A DNA stretch of 64,000 bases from Pseudomonadota bacterium (GCA_030653935.1 JAURYL010000116.1:19730-83729); one strand, 5' to 3'; shown: positions 52,735 to 61,958, counted from the first letter of the stretch. Made by a program: numbers and translations. Notes: generated from the letters alone by a model not told the origin.

Positions 52735-53430
52735 TCAGGTGCAAGAGGCAAGGGACAAGGTGCAAGGAAAGGCGTCGGTCTCGTATCTTGCCTCTTGCCC
52801 CTTGCCCCTTGCCCCTTCCATGTCCAGCCAGGCACGCAGCACGCGATCCAGTTCGCGCGGGCTCAAGGCACGTCCGACCAGCGGCGTGATGCGCTCGGTG
52901 AGTTTGCGGCAGCAGGCATGGAAACGGCCATAGGCGAAATCGAAATCGGCCAGCGCCAGAAAGCCGCAATCGCCTTCCATGAGCAAGGCGAGCGCGCTGG
53001 CGATGCGGCTGTCGTAGACGTAGAACAGTTCCGGGAAATGGAAGTGCAGGTACTTCGAGGCCAGCGAACGCGCCGCCTCTTCGTTGATGTCGTCGAACAC
53101 CCCCATCAAGCGCTTGTGCAACTCCAGAAGCAAGCCGGAATCGAGTTGCTCGGCGGTGGAGAGCGCGCCAAACCAGTGGTCCACTGGCGACTGCGACAAG
53201 CTGTGCGCGGCGGCCTCGGCGGAGAATGGCTTGCCCGGCCAGGCCGGCGAATCGTTGTATAGGTACGTGCTGTGCAGTCGCGTGATCAAACGCAGTTTGT
53301 CGACCACGATCTCGTTGCGCATGTGGTGCCGACACATGAAGCACAGGTCATAGAGCGCGCGCACCTTGGGGTCGAGAACGGAGAACGAGAGCGCATCGGT
53401 GATGAATTCGCGGGTCAGGGTGAGTTTCAT
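52735..53430 (-). CDS. Unknown protein inserted between rnfC and rnfD
   Basis: 231 residues from MKLTLTREFITDAL. Soluble and helical, with a Cys/His cluster near the start (LCFMCRHHMRNE) and the stretch SLASKYLHFHFPELFYVYDSR. That last pattern (SK-LHF-P and DSR) recalls helix-hairpin-helix base-excision-like folds and some phage-defence proteins, but no family is recognised. The last 26 residues are translated from a CTTGCC-rich repeat (52742-52818). It is sandwiched between rnfC (46 bases) and rnfD (5 bases) on the same strand, so it is co-transcribed with Rnf. Confidence 0.75.
   Translation of the reverse strand: MKLTLTREFITDALSFSVLDPKVRALYDLCFMCRHHMRNEIVVDKLRLITRLHSTYLYNDSPAWPGKPFSAEAAAHSLSQSPVDHWFGALSTAEQLDSGLLLELHKRLMGVFDDINEEAARSLASKYLHFHFPELFYVYDSRIASALALLMEGDCGFLALADFDFAYGRFHACCRKLTERITPLVGRALSPRELDRVLRAWLDMEGARGKGQEARYETDAFPCTLSLASCT
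52742..52818. repeat. CTTGCC/GGCAAG tandem repeat at the 3' end of the unknown rnf gene
   Basis: GCAAGAGGCAAGGGACAAGG units face CTTGCCTCTTGCCCCTTGCC units around a short centre; the whole lies inside the coding frame. Confidence 0.8.
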
Positions 53431-53476
53431 GGGCTTGGCTTGAAGAGCTAAAAGGAGTGTACGGACGAACGGCGAC

Positions 53477-54826
53477 TCAGGTCGCCTTCCCCCGCAGAAT
53501 GCCCTTGGCCACGCGGAACTGCTGGACCAGGGGGATGTGGGAAGGACAGACATAGGTGCAGCAACCGCATTCAAAACAGTCGCCCAGATGATAGTGGGCG
53601 CCCATCTCTTCATATTCTCGGCGCCCGGCGAGCATGCCGAGCATGGAAGGATTGAGGCCCATCGGGCAGACCTTCACGCACTCGCCGCACTTGATGCAGG
53701 GCCAGATTTTGCGGTCGCTTTCGACCCGCAGCTTGTCGAATACCAGGATGCCGGAGACGCCCTTGGTCACCGGCACGTCGAGCGAAGCGACGGCCTGGCC
53801 CATCATCGGGCCGCCGAGGATGATTTCCTGTTCGCTGGCATCCTGCGCGCCGGCCCATTTCAGCACCGTGCGCATCGGCGTGCCCAGGGGCACCCAGTAA
53901 TCGCCGGGCTTCCTGATGCCGGGGCCGGTGACGGTGACGACGCGCTCAGTCATGCCCTTGCCCTCGGGCAACAGGCTGCCGAGCAGCGCCAGGGTGCCGA
54001 CGTTGTTGACCACCACGCCAATGTGCATGGGCAGGCCACCAGCCGGGACTTCCACCCCCAGCAACGACTTAACCAGCATCTTTTCCGCGCCCTGCGGATA
54101 TTTGGTCGGCACCGCCTGGACCGTGATGCCGCCATCGGCCGGGCCGAGTTTTTCAATCGCGGCCTGAATGGCCGCCACCGCGTCCATCTTGTTGTCTTCC
54201 ACACCGATGATGGCGCGCTTGGCGCCGACCGACTTCATGGCCAGGCGAATGCCGGTCATGAGGTCTTCCGGGTATTCCAGCATCAGACGGTGGTCGCAGG
54301 TGAGGTAGGGCTCGCACTCGCAGCCGTTCACCACCAGGGTGTGGATCTTCGTTCCTTCCGGCACCGCCAGCTTGGCGTGGCTGGGAAAGGCCGCGCCACC
54401 GAGGCCGACCATGCCGCTGTCCTGGATGGCTTGCAGAATCTCCTGGGGTTCCATCGCGTCGATGTCGCGCGGATGGCTCCAGCCGACTTCCTGGGTGGAG
54501 CCCTCGTACACGCGCAGGACGATGGACTCGACCCAGGGGCCGCGCGCGGAGGGTTTCAGTTCAATGGAGTCGATGACGCCATCGGCGGGCGCATGAATGG
54601 GGACCGACAGAAAACCGTCGGCCTTTGCTATGGGTTGGCCACGGACGACCTCCTCGCCGGCCCGAACAAGGGGCACTGCCGGCTTACCGATGTGTTGCAC
54701 GAGGGGGAGGATCATGCGCGACGCAAACGGCATCCGACGAATCGGACTGCCGGCAGTGCTCTTGTTCGCGTCGGGGTGAACCCCGCGCGCGAATGTGTTG
54801 TTTTTGAAGAAGGGAAACAGGCTCAT
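53477..54826 (-). CDS. rnfC: Rnf complex subunit RnfC
   Basis: 449 residues, the short form without the long C-terminal repeats of enterobacterial RsxC. It has a Gly-rich NADH/FMN-binding region (GMVGLGGAAFPSHAKL, NGCECEPYLTCDHRLM) and two 4Fe-4S motifs (CIKCGECVKVCP, CFECGCCTYVCP). It is the NAD(H)-facing peripheral subunit. It follows nifJ after a family A palindrome and precedes the unknown gene. Confidence 0.95.
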   Translation of the reverse strand: MSLFPFFKNNTFARGVHPDANKSTAGSPIRRMPFASRMILPLVQHIGKPAVPLVRAGEEVVRGQPIAKADGFLSVPIHAPADGVIDSIELKPSARGPWVESIVLRVYEGSTQEVGWSHPRDIDAMEPQEILQAIQDSGMVGLGGAAFPSHAKLAVPEGTKIHTLVVNGCECEPYLTCDHRLMLEYPEDLMTGIRLAMKSVGAKRAIIGVEDNKMDAVAAIQAAIEKLGPADGGITVQAVPTKYPQGAEKMLVKSLLGVEVPAGGLPMHIGVVVNNVGTLALLGSLLPEGKGMTERVVTVTGPGIRKPGDYWVPLGTPMRTVLKWAGAQDASEQEIILGGPMMGQAVASLDVPVTKGVSGILVFDKLRVESDRKIWPCIKCGECVKVCPMGLNPSMLGMLAGRREYEEMGAHYHLGDCFECGCCTYVCPSHIPLVQQFRVAKGILRGKAT

Positions 54827-54837
54827 GACAGCTTAGT

Positions 54838-54916
54838 CGTAGGTTGGGCAAAGCGAAGCGTGCCCAACAGGTACGGCGTGCGGTTGTTGGGCACGCTTCG
54901 CTTTGCCCAACCTACG
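54838..54916. repeat. Family A palindrome between nifJ and rnfC
   Basis: 79-bp GTAGGTTGGGCAAAGC palindrome with a GGTACGGCGTGCG loop. No T tract follows, so it need not stop transcription from nifJ into rnfC. Confidence 0.92.
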
Positions 54917-54936
54917 TGACTCATCTCTCGATAGCC

Positions 54937-57900
54937 TCAGTTGTACTTCGCCGCCCGGGCGATCAGCTTGTCGATGTTCGGCTCGCTCATGTTCCAGGGC
55001 GTGCCGGGATGCAGGCAGCCGGAGGTGCACTTCTCGGCGGCCTTGACCAGATCGGCGAACTTCGTCCCCTGCGGGTTGATGACGATGGCTTTCTTGTCGC
55101 TGTTGTAGGCGAAGGTCTTCGGTGCGATCGTGGTGCACTCGTCGCAAGCGGTGCACTCCGGCGTGTCGATGTAGACCCCGTCACCCTGTGGCGCGGGCGT
55201 CTCGCCTGTCTTTGCGGCGGGGGCAGGCGAGGACGCCTGCGCTACGACACCGGTGCCGAAGCCGGCCAGGCTGGCGCTGATTTCGCCCAGCAACTCGGCG
55301 CGCGCCCGCTCGGCGATGGCCTTCTCGTCCACCTCGGGCGTATTCAGGCCGGCCACGTCCTTCAACTGCTGCCAGAACTGCTGCCGTTCCTCGCAGGAGT
55401 TCACCAGTTCCGCCGAGACGATCACGCGCATCAGGTGCTGCTTCTTGTCCACCGCCCAGATGTAGGGGAACCTGCCGTCGCGGTCGTCAACGCCGAGCTT
55501 CAGGAAATCGCTCAGCAGCACCATGTCGTCATTCCAGGTGTCCGGCGGCGCCTTGCGGAATTGCTTGGCAAAGCGGCCCTCGCCCAGGGCGAAGTCGGCG
55601 AAGGTCATGGCCAGTTCCATTTTCTTCTCGCTGCCGTCCTCTTCCAGATAGGTCAGGGTGTAGGTGGGCCACTCGGCATCCATCTCCGGGTTGCCTTCCA
55701 GGCTGACGCATTCGCTGAAGGTGGTGCCCTGGTCGGGGTCGTAGCGGAACAGCGGGTAGGCGCGCGATTCCACCGCCAGCTTCGAGCGTTCCACCGAGGT
55801 ATCGTCGCCGACGCCGTGTTCCGGCGGGCACACGGCGTAGATATTGAACAGCGCCGGGCGGCGGGAATTGAGGCCGTCGATGTAGCTCTCGATCAGGTGC
55901 GTGGGGCTGGAAATGGCGCTCTGAGCGACGAAGGCGGAACGGTGCGCCATGCCGATGACGCTGATTTCCTTGCGGATCTCCTTCTTGCCGTGGTCCTTCT
56001 TGCCGTAGGGCGACATGTCCGCCACCTGGCCGATGAAGCCGGAGGTGCAGGCCTGGCCGCCGGTATTGGAATAGACCTGGGTGTCGACCACGAGAATCTT
56101 CACCGGCATACCGGTCATCAGGGCACGGGACAGGTTCTGGAAGCCGATGTCGTACATGGCGCCGTCACCACCGACCGAGACCACGGGCGGGCACAGATGC
56201 CATTCTTCCTCGGAGAATTTCTCCCAGTTGAAGTAGGTGAACTCGGCGTCATGCACGACCGGGTTGTAACCCCCGTTCAGTTCCAGTTCCGCCATGCGCA
56301 CGGCCTTGAAGCCGTCCGCCATCTTGGTCATGTGGCCCTCGAACAGGCCCATCGCCACCGAGGGCGAATCCTGGAACAGGTGCGAAGTCCAGGGGAACGG
56401 GTAGGGGTTGTACGGGAACGTGGCGCCCCACACCGAGGTGCAGCCGGTGGAATTGACGATGCCCATCTCGGCGCGGCCGCGCTTGGTCGGGCCTTCCACG
56501 TAGCGCCATTTCAGGTCTTTCAGGCGCGCCAGCAATTGCGTCACCCACTTCAACCATTGCGGGTCGATCGGCTGCGCCATCTGGTCGGCCATCAGGCTTT
56601 CCGACAAATTGGCCAGGGTCAGGTCGCCGCCCTCCGGTTTGGCTTCATAGGCGGCCACGGCGCGCATCATGGCGCCGGTGTCGGACAGGTTCACCGATTC
56701 GGTGAGCTTCATGCGCAGATGCTTCTCCAGGCCGTCGATGAGGCCGTCCAGCTTTTCCACGAAACGGGCGACACGCGGCTGGATCAAGGCGGTGACCGTG
56801 CTGGTGAAGATATGGATGGCGGTTTTCTCGCCGCAGCCCAGGCAGGCGCCGTCGCCGCAGACCATGCTGCCGTAGTTCTTCTTGTCCAGCAGCAGGGTTT
56901 CCAGGGCGCCGATCTTCTCGTCGAGGTCGTCGATGCGGCTGAATTCCGCGGGGGTGGTCGGCAGGTCGAGCCAGAAATCCCATTCGCGGCGCAGTTGCAC
57001 AATGCTGTCGTCGGTCTGGGTGACCATCTTCAATGCGTCGTCGTCACACACCGCCACGCACAGGGCGCAGCCCTTGCAGGTGTAGGGATTGACGGTGATG
57101 GAGAAGAGGCCGCCGCTGCCCTTGCCTTTCTTTTCCTTGTTGGTCCAGTAAGGCTTGGTGGTGGCGAATTGGAACTCGCCGATTTCCTTCTCCAGGAGGT
57201 GGTATTCCTCCTCCATCACCGCGTTGCCCTGACTGGCATCCTCATGCATGGCGTCTTCAATCGCCCGCTTGAGCAGGGCGCGCACGTCGAGGCCGTCTTT
57301 TTCCAGCACGCCGCGCAGCTTCTTCTCGATGGCGCGAGCGCCCTTGCGCAGGAAGCGGGTGATGCGGCCGCCCATTTCGATGTTGCTGATGGCGGTGCCC
57401 AGCACGTCGCCCACTGTGGAGACCAGGCCGGGAATGGCGGAGTCCGGGCATTGCGTGTAGCAGTTGCCACAGGCCGTGCAGTTTTCCGCGATCCACACCG
57501 GATGTTCGAAGCGGATCTGGGTCATGTCGCGATAGACACCGGTCATCGCCGGCAGTACCGCCATGCCCATGAACGGGTCGGCGAGGTTGTCGGAACCCTT
57601 GCCGGAAATATAGAAATTGCCGGTCTGTTCCCAGAAACGATGGGTATCGGCGGTCTTGCTCAGCGCGCCGTCGTTTTCCGGCAGGCGCTTCAACATGATG
57701 GGCAGCGACGCCGTGGCCTTGAAGCCGGCGGGTTCGCGCGCGCCGATCTTTTTCGCCTCGGCGGGAATCTCGTGGATTTCCGTGTAACCGCGCTTGACCA
57801 CGCGCAGGTTGTCGTCCACCACGCGCTTGCCCTTCTTGCCGAACTTGTCGTTGAGCTGGTTTTCGATGGCCTTGAACAGGGTTTCCTCAGTCAGGCCGGC

Positions 57901-59958
57901 GCGCTGCTGCACATCCGAGGCGTGGAAGAAGGCGCCCTGGAAGGCGATGCCCTGCATTCTGAGTTGCAGGTCGGGGTTGGAGGATTCCTCGCGGGCGATG
58001 GTGAAGGCGTCCAGATAGAACACCTTGATGTCGTTGCCGGCGATGTACTTCTGCGCGTGGATCGGGAAGGTGGCCCAGACGGCGGCGGCATCCGGCAGGT
58101 TGCTCTGGATGATGAGCACGCCATTCTTCTTGAGACCGGCTGCCGCGTTGGTGTGCAGGAACACCTGCGGGTCGGGCGAGAGCACCACATCGACCTGGGT
58201 GTATTCGCAGTTGACGCGGATCGGCTCGGGCGCGGCGGACAGGAAGTAGGTGGTGGGCTGGCCCTTCTTCTCGGAACCGTACTTCGGGTTGGCCTTGATG
58301 TCCCAGCCGAGCAGCTCGTACAGGGTCATGGCCAGGTTCTTGCCGGTGGTCACCGCGCCCCAGCCGCCGACCGAGTGCATACGCACGGCAATGGCCTGTT
58401 TCGGTAGCAGGTTGGGGTTCTCCGAACCGCGCAACGCCAGTTCCTTGATCTTCGGATAGGCGGCGAGGAGTTCCTCCTGATGGATCTCCTGCTTGGGATT
58501 GGCCGCCTTGTCGCGGAGGAAATCGATGGAGAGGTAGTAGAACTTCTTGTGCGCGCCCGCCTTTTCGCCTTTGCCACCCTCCAGCATGTTCTCGACCGCC
58601 GCGACCAGCCCCTCCGGTTGCAGGTCGCGCGAACCCAGGCCGTAGCAGCCGGAGTAAAGGCGCGGCATGTCCTTGGCGGAAGCGTAGACGGCGTAGCCGG
58701 GATAGGCATTGGCGTCTGTAGAGTTTTGGCTTCGCCGAAACTCTGCATCCGCCCCGTTTTCCATGCACTTGCTCATGGTCGCGCGCACTTCGCGCATCAG
58801 CGGCAGATCTTCGGACAGCGGCTGGTCGGTGCGTTCCAGCACGGCAACGCCTTTCTTGCCCTTGAGAATCTTGCCCAGCAAGTCGCCGGGGAAGGGGCGG
58901 AAACAGGTCAGGTTGACCACGCCCACTTTCAATTTGCGGTTTTCCCGCAGCCAGTCGGCGACGGCCGCCGCCTGCACGCACATCGAGCCCATGCCGAAAA
59001 TCAGGTAGTCGGCATCGTCACAGAGATAAGTATCGACACGGCTGTAATGGCGGCCGGTCAGATCAAAGTACTCGGCCATGCACTGATCCATCAGCGCCGG
59101 AATGTGGTCGAAGAAATACGGACGCTGCGCGGCGGTGGCCTGCATGTGCGCGTCCTGGTTGGCGACGGCGCCGGACACCATGGGCGAATCCATGTCCCAG
59201 AGCACCGGCACGCGGCGGCGCTTCGGCCCGTAGATCATTTCCTGCGCCGGGGTCGGGGTGTCGATCAGATCATCCGGGCGTCCCAGAAATTCGGCCACCA
59301 GTTCCTTCTCCGGCACCAGCACCGGCTCGATCAGGTGGGTGGTGAGAAAGCCGTCCATCGCCACCATCGCCGGGGTCAGCGACAGCTCGGCGGTCTTGCG
59401 CGCGATCAGGTTGAGGTCGGCGGCTTCCTGCGCGTTCTTGGCGAACACCTGGATGAAGCCGGTGTCGTCGGCGCAGTGGTAATCGTCATGGCCGCAATGC
59501 ACGTTGAGCGTGGCCTTGGTGATGGCGCGACAACCCAGGTTGAGCACATAGGGCAGGCGCTTGCCGACGGCGGCGTAAAGCGACTCGTGCATGAAGGCGA
59601 GGCCCTGGGCGGAGGTGAAGTTCACCGCGCGCAAACCCGTCATCGACATGCCGGCGGTGACACCGGCCGCCGCGTGCTCGGATTCCGGCTCCAGGAAAAT
59701 CAGCGGCCGGCCGGACATGTTCACATGGCCGGCGGCGGCGGCCTCGGCCCAGTATTCGCCCATCTGCGTCGAGGGCGTGATGGGGTAGGCGCCGGCGGCG
59801 TCGGAGGCTTCGCGCTCGACCAGGATCACGGCGGTGTTGCCATCGATGGCGTCGCGCACACCGGGATACTTCACTTTCTTGGTGGTGGCCTTGGCGGCGG
59901 TACCCGGCTCCATGAGATGCATGTGGCCGAGGAGTTTGGAGATGGGGTTCTTGATCAT
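54937..59958 (-). CDS. nifJ: Pyruvate:ferredoxin oxidoreductase with fused C-terminal ferredoxin, oversized
   Basis: 1673 residues from MIKNPISKLLG, against about 1200 for standard single-chain PFOR. The usual domains are visible: pyrimidine-binding domain I (YPITPSTQMGEYW), domain II, the gamma domain (SVGGWGAVTTGKNLA), a two-cluster ferredoxin domain (CTACGNCYTQCP and CKGCALCVAVCDDD), and the TPP domain with proximal cluster cysteines (GDGACLGCGEK) and GDGAMYDIGFQN. Extra length comes from helical insertions around the ferredoxin and TPP domains. A final roughly 60-residue ferredoxin-like domain (ECTACDECTTIAP, EKCTSGCLHPG) follows a linker encoded by a family B repeat. It oxidises pyruvate and CoA to acetyl-CoA, reducing ferredoxin. 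It lies between rnfB and rnfC. Confidence 0.93.
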   Translation of the reverse strand: MIKNPISKLLGHMHLMEPGTAAKATTKKVKYPGVRDAIDGNTAVILVEREASDAAGAYPITPSTQMGEYWAEAAAAGHVNMSGRPLIFLEPESEHAAAGVTAGMSMTGLRAVNFTSAQGLAFMHESLYAAVGKRLPYVLNLGCRAITKATLNVHCGHDDYHCADDTGFIQVFAKNAQEAADLNLIARKTAELSLTPAMVAMDGFLTTHLIEPVLVPEKELVAEFLGRPDDLIDTPTPAQEMIYGPKRRRVPVLWDMDSPMVSGAVANQDAHMQATAAQRPYFFDHIPALMDQCMAEYFDLTGRHYSRVDTYLCDDADYLIFGMGSMCVQAAAVADWLRENRKLKVGVVNLTCFRPFPGDLLGKILKGKKGVAVLERTDQPLSEDLPLMREVRATMSKCMENGADAEFRRSQNSTDANAYPGYAVYASAKDMPRLYSGCYGLGSRDLQPEGLVAAVENMLEGGKGEKAGAHKKFYYLSIDFLRDKAANPKQEIHQEELLAAYPKIKELALRGSENPNLLPKQAIAVRMHSVGGWGAVTTGKNLAMTLYELLGWDIKANPKYGSEKKGQPTTYFLSAAPEPIRVNCEYTQVDVVLSPDPQVFLHTNAAAGLKKNGVLIIQSNLPDAAAVWATFPIHAQKYIAGNDIKVFYLDAFTIAREESSNPDLQLRMQGIAFQGAFFHASDVQQRAGLTEETLFKAIENQLNDKFGKKGKRVVDDNLRVVKRGYTEIHEIPAEAKKIGAREPAGFKATASLPIMLKRLPENDGALSKTADTHRFWEQTGNFYISGKGSDNLADPFMGMAVLPAMTGVYRDMTQIRFEHPVWIAENCTACGNCYTQCPDSAIPGLVSTVGDVLGTAISNIEMGGRITRFLRKGARAIEKKLRGVLEKDGLDVRALLKRAIEDAMHEDASQGNAVMEEEYHLLEKEIGEFQFATTKPYWTNKEKKGKGSGGLFSITVNPYTCKGCALCVAVCDDDALKMVTQTDDSIVQLRREWDFWLDLPTTPAEFSRIDDLDEKIGALETLLLDKKNYGSMVCGDGACLGCGEKTAIHIFTSTVTALIQPRVARFVEKLDGLIDGLEKHLRMKLTESVNLSDTGAMMRAVAAYEAKPEGGDLTLANLSESLMADQMAQPIDPQWLKWVTQLLARLKDLKWRYVEGPTKRGRAEMGIVNSTGCTSVWGATFPYNPYPFPWTSHLFQDSPSVAMGLFEGHMTKMADGFKAVRMAELELNGGYNPVVHDAEFTYFNWEKFSEEEWHLCPPVVSVGGDGAMYDIGFQNLSRALMTGMPVKILVVDTQVYSNTGGQACTSGFIGQVADMSPYGKKDHGKKEIRKEISVIGMAHRSAFVAQSAISSPTHLIESYIDGLNSRRPALFNIYAVCPPEHGVGDDTSVERSKLAVESRAYPLFRYDPDQGTTFSECVSLEGNPEMDAEWPTYTLTYLEEDGSEKKMELAMTFADFALGEGRFAKQFRKAPPDTWNDDMVLLSDFLKLGVDDRDGRFPYIWAVDKKQHLMRVIVSAELVNSCEERQQFWQQLKDVAGLNTPEVDEKAIAERARAELLGEISASLAGFGTGVVAQASSPAPAAKTGETPAPQGDGVYIDTPECTACDECTTIAPKTFAYNSDKKAIVINPQGTKFADLVKAAEKCTSGCLHPGTPWNMSEPNIDKLIARAAKYN
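55188..55246. repeat. Family B palindrome inside nifJ
   Basis: GTGGCGCGGGCGTCTCGCC and the complementary GGCGAGGACGCCTGCGCTAC flank a TTTGCGGCGGG centre. In frame it encodes the Ala/Pro-rich linker AQASSPAPAAKTGETPAP before the ferredoxin domain. Confidence 0.87.
58720..58744. repeat. Small in-frame hairpin inside nifJ
   Basis: Arms AGAGTTTTGGC and GCCGAAACTCT with loop TTC, encoding EFRRSQNST between family-like segments. It looks like one more inserted repeat. Confidence 0.6.
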
Positions 59959-59971
59959 TTGGAAATGCCTC

Positions 59972-60856
59972 TCAGACAACGTTGGCGTCCACGGGGAGCG
60001 CCGCTTTGCGGATGATCTTCTTGGCTTCACGCCCGCTCAAAGGCTGCTTGCCTTCCAGCCAGACGATGGCCCCGGTGGGGCAGCGTTCGATTGCCACGGG
60101 AGACGCCAAGGGGTTCAGGGCGTAGTCGACCACCGCCAGGTTGTTGTCCAGGCGGATCAGACCGGGAGCGGCGTCCATCACGCACTTGCCGCAGGCGGTA
60201 CAAGCCACCGCGCATTGCGCTTCGGAAATATCACCATCCGCCCGGCTCTTGCAGGCCACCCAGAGCTTGTGGCTCACCGGCTGCAAGGAAAACAGGTCCT
60301 TCGGGCACACCTCGACGCAATCGCCGCAGGCCGTGCATTTGTCGGCATCCACCACCGGGAGGCCGTATTGATCCATGACGATGGCGTCGAACTCGCACGA
60401 CACCTCGCAATCCGCCAGGCCCAGACAGCCCCAGGCGCAAGCCTTGCCGCCACCGGAGACGGTGGCCGCCGCGCGGCAGGTATTCAAACCCTTGTAACTG
60501 GCGCGCATCTTGGCGACATGGCTGCCGCCGGCACAGGCCAGACGCGCCACCTGCTTTTCCACTTCGCCCATCGCCACGCCGAGAAAACCGGCGATGTACG
60601 CATTCATATCGGGGGAATTGACCGTGCACTTGGCAGGCAGAATCTGCCCCGCCACCACCTGCTCCGCGAAGTTGCGACAGCCGGCGGTGCCGCAAGCGCC
60701 ACAATTGGACTTGGGCAGCATCTCCTCGACCTCGCCGATGCGCGGGTCTTCGTAGACATAAAGGCGCTTGTTGGCGAAGGACAGGAGCCAGGCCAAGGCA
60801 CCGCCCAGGATCGCCATGAAGCCCCCCGCCATCGCCACGCCCACAATCGTATCCAC
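59972..60856 (-). CDS. rnfB: Rnf complex subunit RnfB
   Basis: 294 residues. N-terminal membrane anchor (about 5-27), the four-cysteine Fes motif (NCGACGTAGC then Cys in AKCTVN), then ferredoxin-like motifs CTACGDCVEVCP and CTACGKCVMD, followed by CPTGAI near the end; the second motif has Asp where a fourth cysteine is usual nearby. RnfB accepts electrons from ferredoxin. It is the first gene of the operon, 13 bases ahead of nifJ, and divergent from the LysR gene. Confidence 0.94.
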   Translation of the reverse strand: MDTIVGVAMAGGFMAILGGALAWLLSFANKRLYVYEDPRIGEVEEMLPKSNCGACGTAGCRNFAEQVVAGQILPAKCTVNSPDMNAYIAGFLGVAMGEVEKQVARLACAGGSHVAKMRASYKGLNTCRAAATVSGGGKACAWGCLGLADCEVSCEFDAIVMDQYGLPVVDADKCTACGDCVEVCPKDLFSLQPVSHKLWVACKSRADGDISEAQCAVACTACGKCVMDAAPGLIRLDNNLAVVDYALNPLASPVAIERCPTGAIVWLEGKQPLSGREAKKIIRKAALPVDANVV

Positions 60857-60898
60857 CGTTACTCCTTTTCCCGGAACCGTTCGGCCAGAAACTTAAAG

Positions 60899-60919
60899 AC
60901 CATTAAATCCTTAAATGGT
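60899..60919. promoter_or_regulatory. Candidate LysR-type operator between rnfB and the regulator gene
   Basis: ACCATT-N9-AATGGT, a dyad of the T-N11-A type, 43 bases from the rnfB start. A second weaker dyad ATGG-N9-CCAT lies at 60934-60950. Confidence 0.45.
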
Positions 60920-61031
60920 GCGGTGCACAGTGTATGGATATGACACCCATGTGACCGGCCAATAATTTCAATCTTGAACATTGGCTGTATTAATGATGCA
61001 ATGCACAAACAGCCTACCGAGCGCAACGCCC

Positions 61032-61958
61032 ATGCCCTCCGACACCCAGCTCTACTACAAGAATAACCGCCTCAAGCAGCTACGCGCCTTCTATCAGGTC
61101 GTCCGCTGCGGCAGCATCTCGAAGGCGGCGGAAAAACTGTTCCTGTCGCAACCCTCGGTTTCCTTGCAGATTCAGGCACTTGAACGAGAACTTGAAGTGG
61201 TGCTGTTCGAGCGGCGCGGCCCCCACCTCAAACTGACCCCGGAGGGCGAGGTGCTCTACCAACTTTCCGAGCCTCTGGTAGATGGTATAGACAAGCTGCA
61301 GGAAAGTTTCGCCGCCCACTTCGGCAAGCTGGAATCGGGCGACCTCAACATCGGCGCCGGCGAGTCCACCATCCTCTACACCCTGCCGGAACCGGTGCAC
61401 CGCTTCGTGGTGGCCTATCCCAAGGTGCACCTGAAGATGCACAACGTCACCGGCCGCGACGGCCTCAAGATGTTGCGTTCCGACGAGATCGACTTCGCCG
61501 TCGGCTCCATGCTGGAAGTCCCGGAAGACATCGAATACCAGCCGGTGGTGAGCTACGACCCGGTCCTGATCACCCCGCTCGACCACCCACTGGCGGCAAA
61601 ATCCGCCTCGGGCGAGGAAGTCACCCTGGAAGACGTCAGCCATTTCGGCCTGATCCTGCCGCCGGCGCACCTGTCCACCTGGCGCATCGTCAAATACGTG
61701 TTCCAGCAACACAACCTGACCTTCGAAGTCACCCTGGAAGCCGGTGGCTGGGAAGTCATCAAGAAATACGTGGAACTGGGCATGGGCATCTCCATCGTCA
61801 CCGACATCTGCCTCACCGGTGCGGAAAAACTGGTCAGCATTCCACTCGGCAAATACTTCCCCAAACGCAGCTACGGCCTGGTCATGCGCCGCGGCCGCTT
61901 CCTCTCGCCGCAGGCGCGGCGCTTCATCGAAATCATGGAAGAGGTGTATCGGGCGTAG
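61032..61958 (+). CDS. LysR-family regulator divergent from the rnf-nifJ operon
   Basis: 308 residues from MPSDTQLYYKNNRLKQL; an ATG or GTG up to 51 bases earlier (60981) is possible. A winged helix-turn-helix at the N terminus (GSISKAAEKLFLSQPSVSLQIQ) leads through a linker helix to a type 2 periplasmic-binding effector domain (IGAGESTIL, DFAVGSMLE, GMGISIVTD), closest in plan to the CysB/Cbl branch. Divergent LysR genes usually regulate their neighbour, so control of rnfB-nifJ-rnf by a small metabolite or sulfur/redox signal is inferred. Confidence 0.92.
   Translation: MPSDTQLYYKNNRLKQLRAFYQVVRCGSISKAAEKLFLSQPSVSLQIQALERELEVVLFERRGPHLKLTPEGEVLYQLSEPLVDGIDKLQESFAAHFGKLESGDLNIGAGESTILYTLPEPVHRFVVAYPKVHLKMHNVTGRDGLKMLRSDEIDFAVGSMLEVPEDIEYQPVVSYDPVLITPLDHPLAAKSASGEEVTLEDVSHFGLILPPAHLSTWRIVKYVFQQHNLTFEVTLEAGGWEVIKKYVELGMGISIVTDICLTGAEKLVSIPLGKYFPKRSYGLVMRRGRFLSPQARRFIEIMEEVYRA

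Noticed and set aside
54844..58407. A very long open frame (over 1100 codons) on the plus strand opposite nifJ
   Set aside because: It lies antisense to a well-conserved PFOR, has the His/Val/Gly/Arg-rich composition of shadow frames in GC-rich DNA, and shows no domain.
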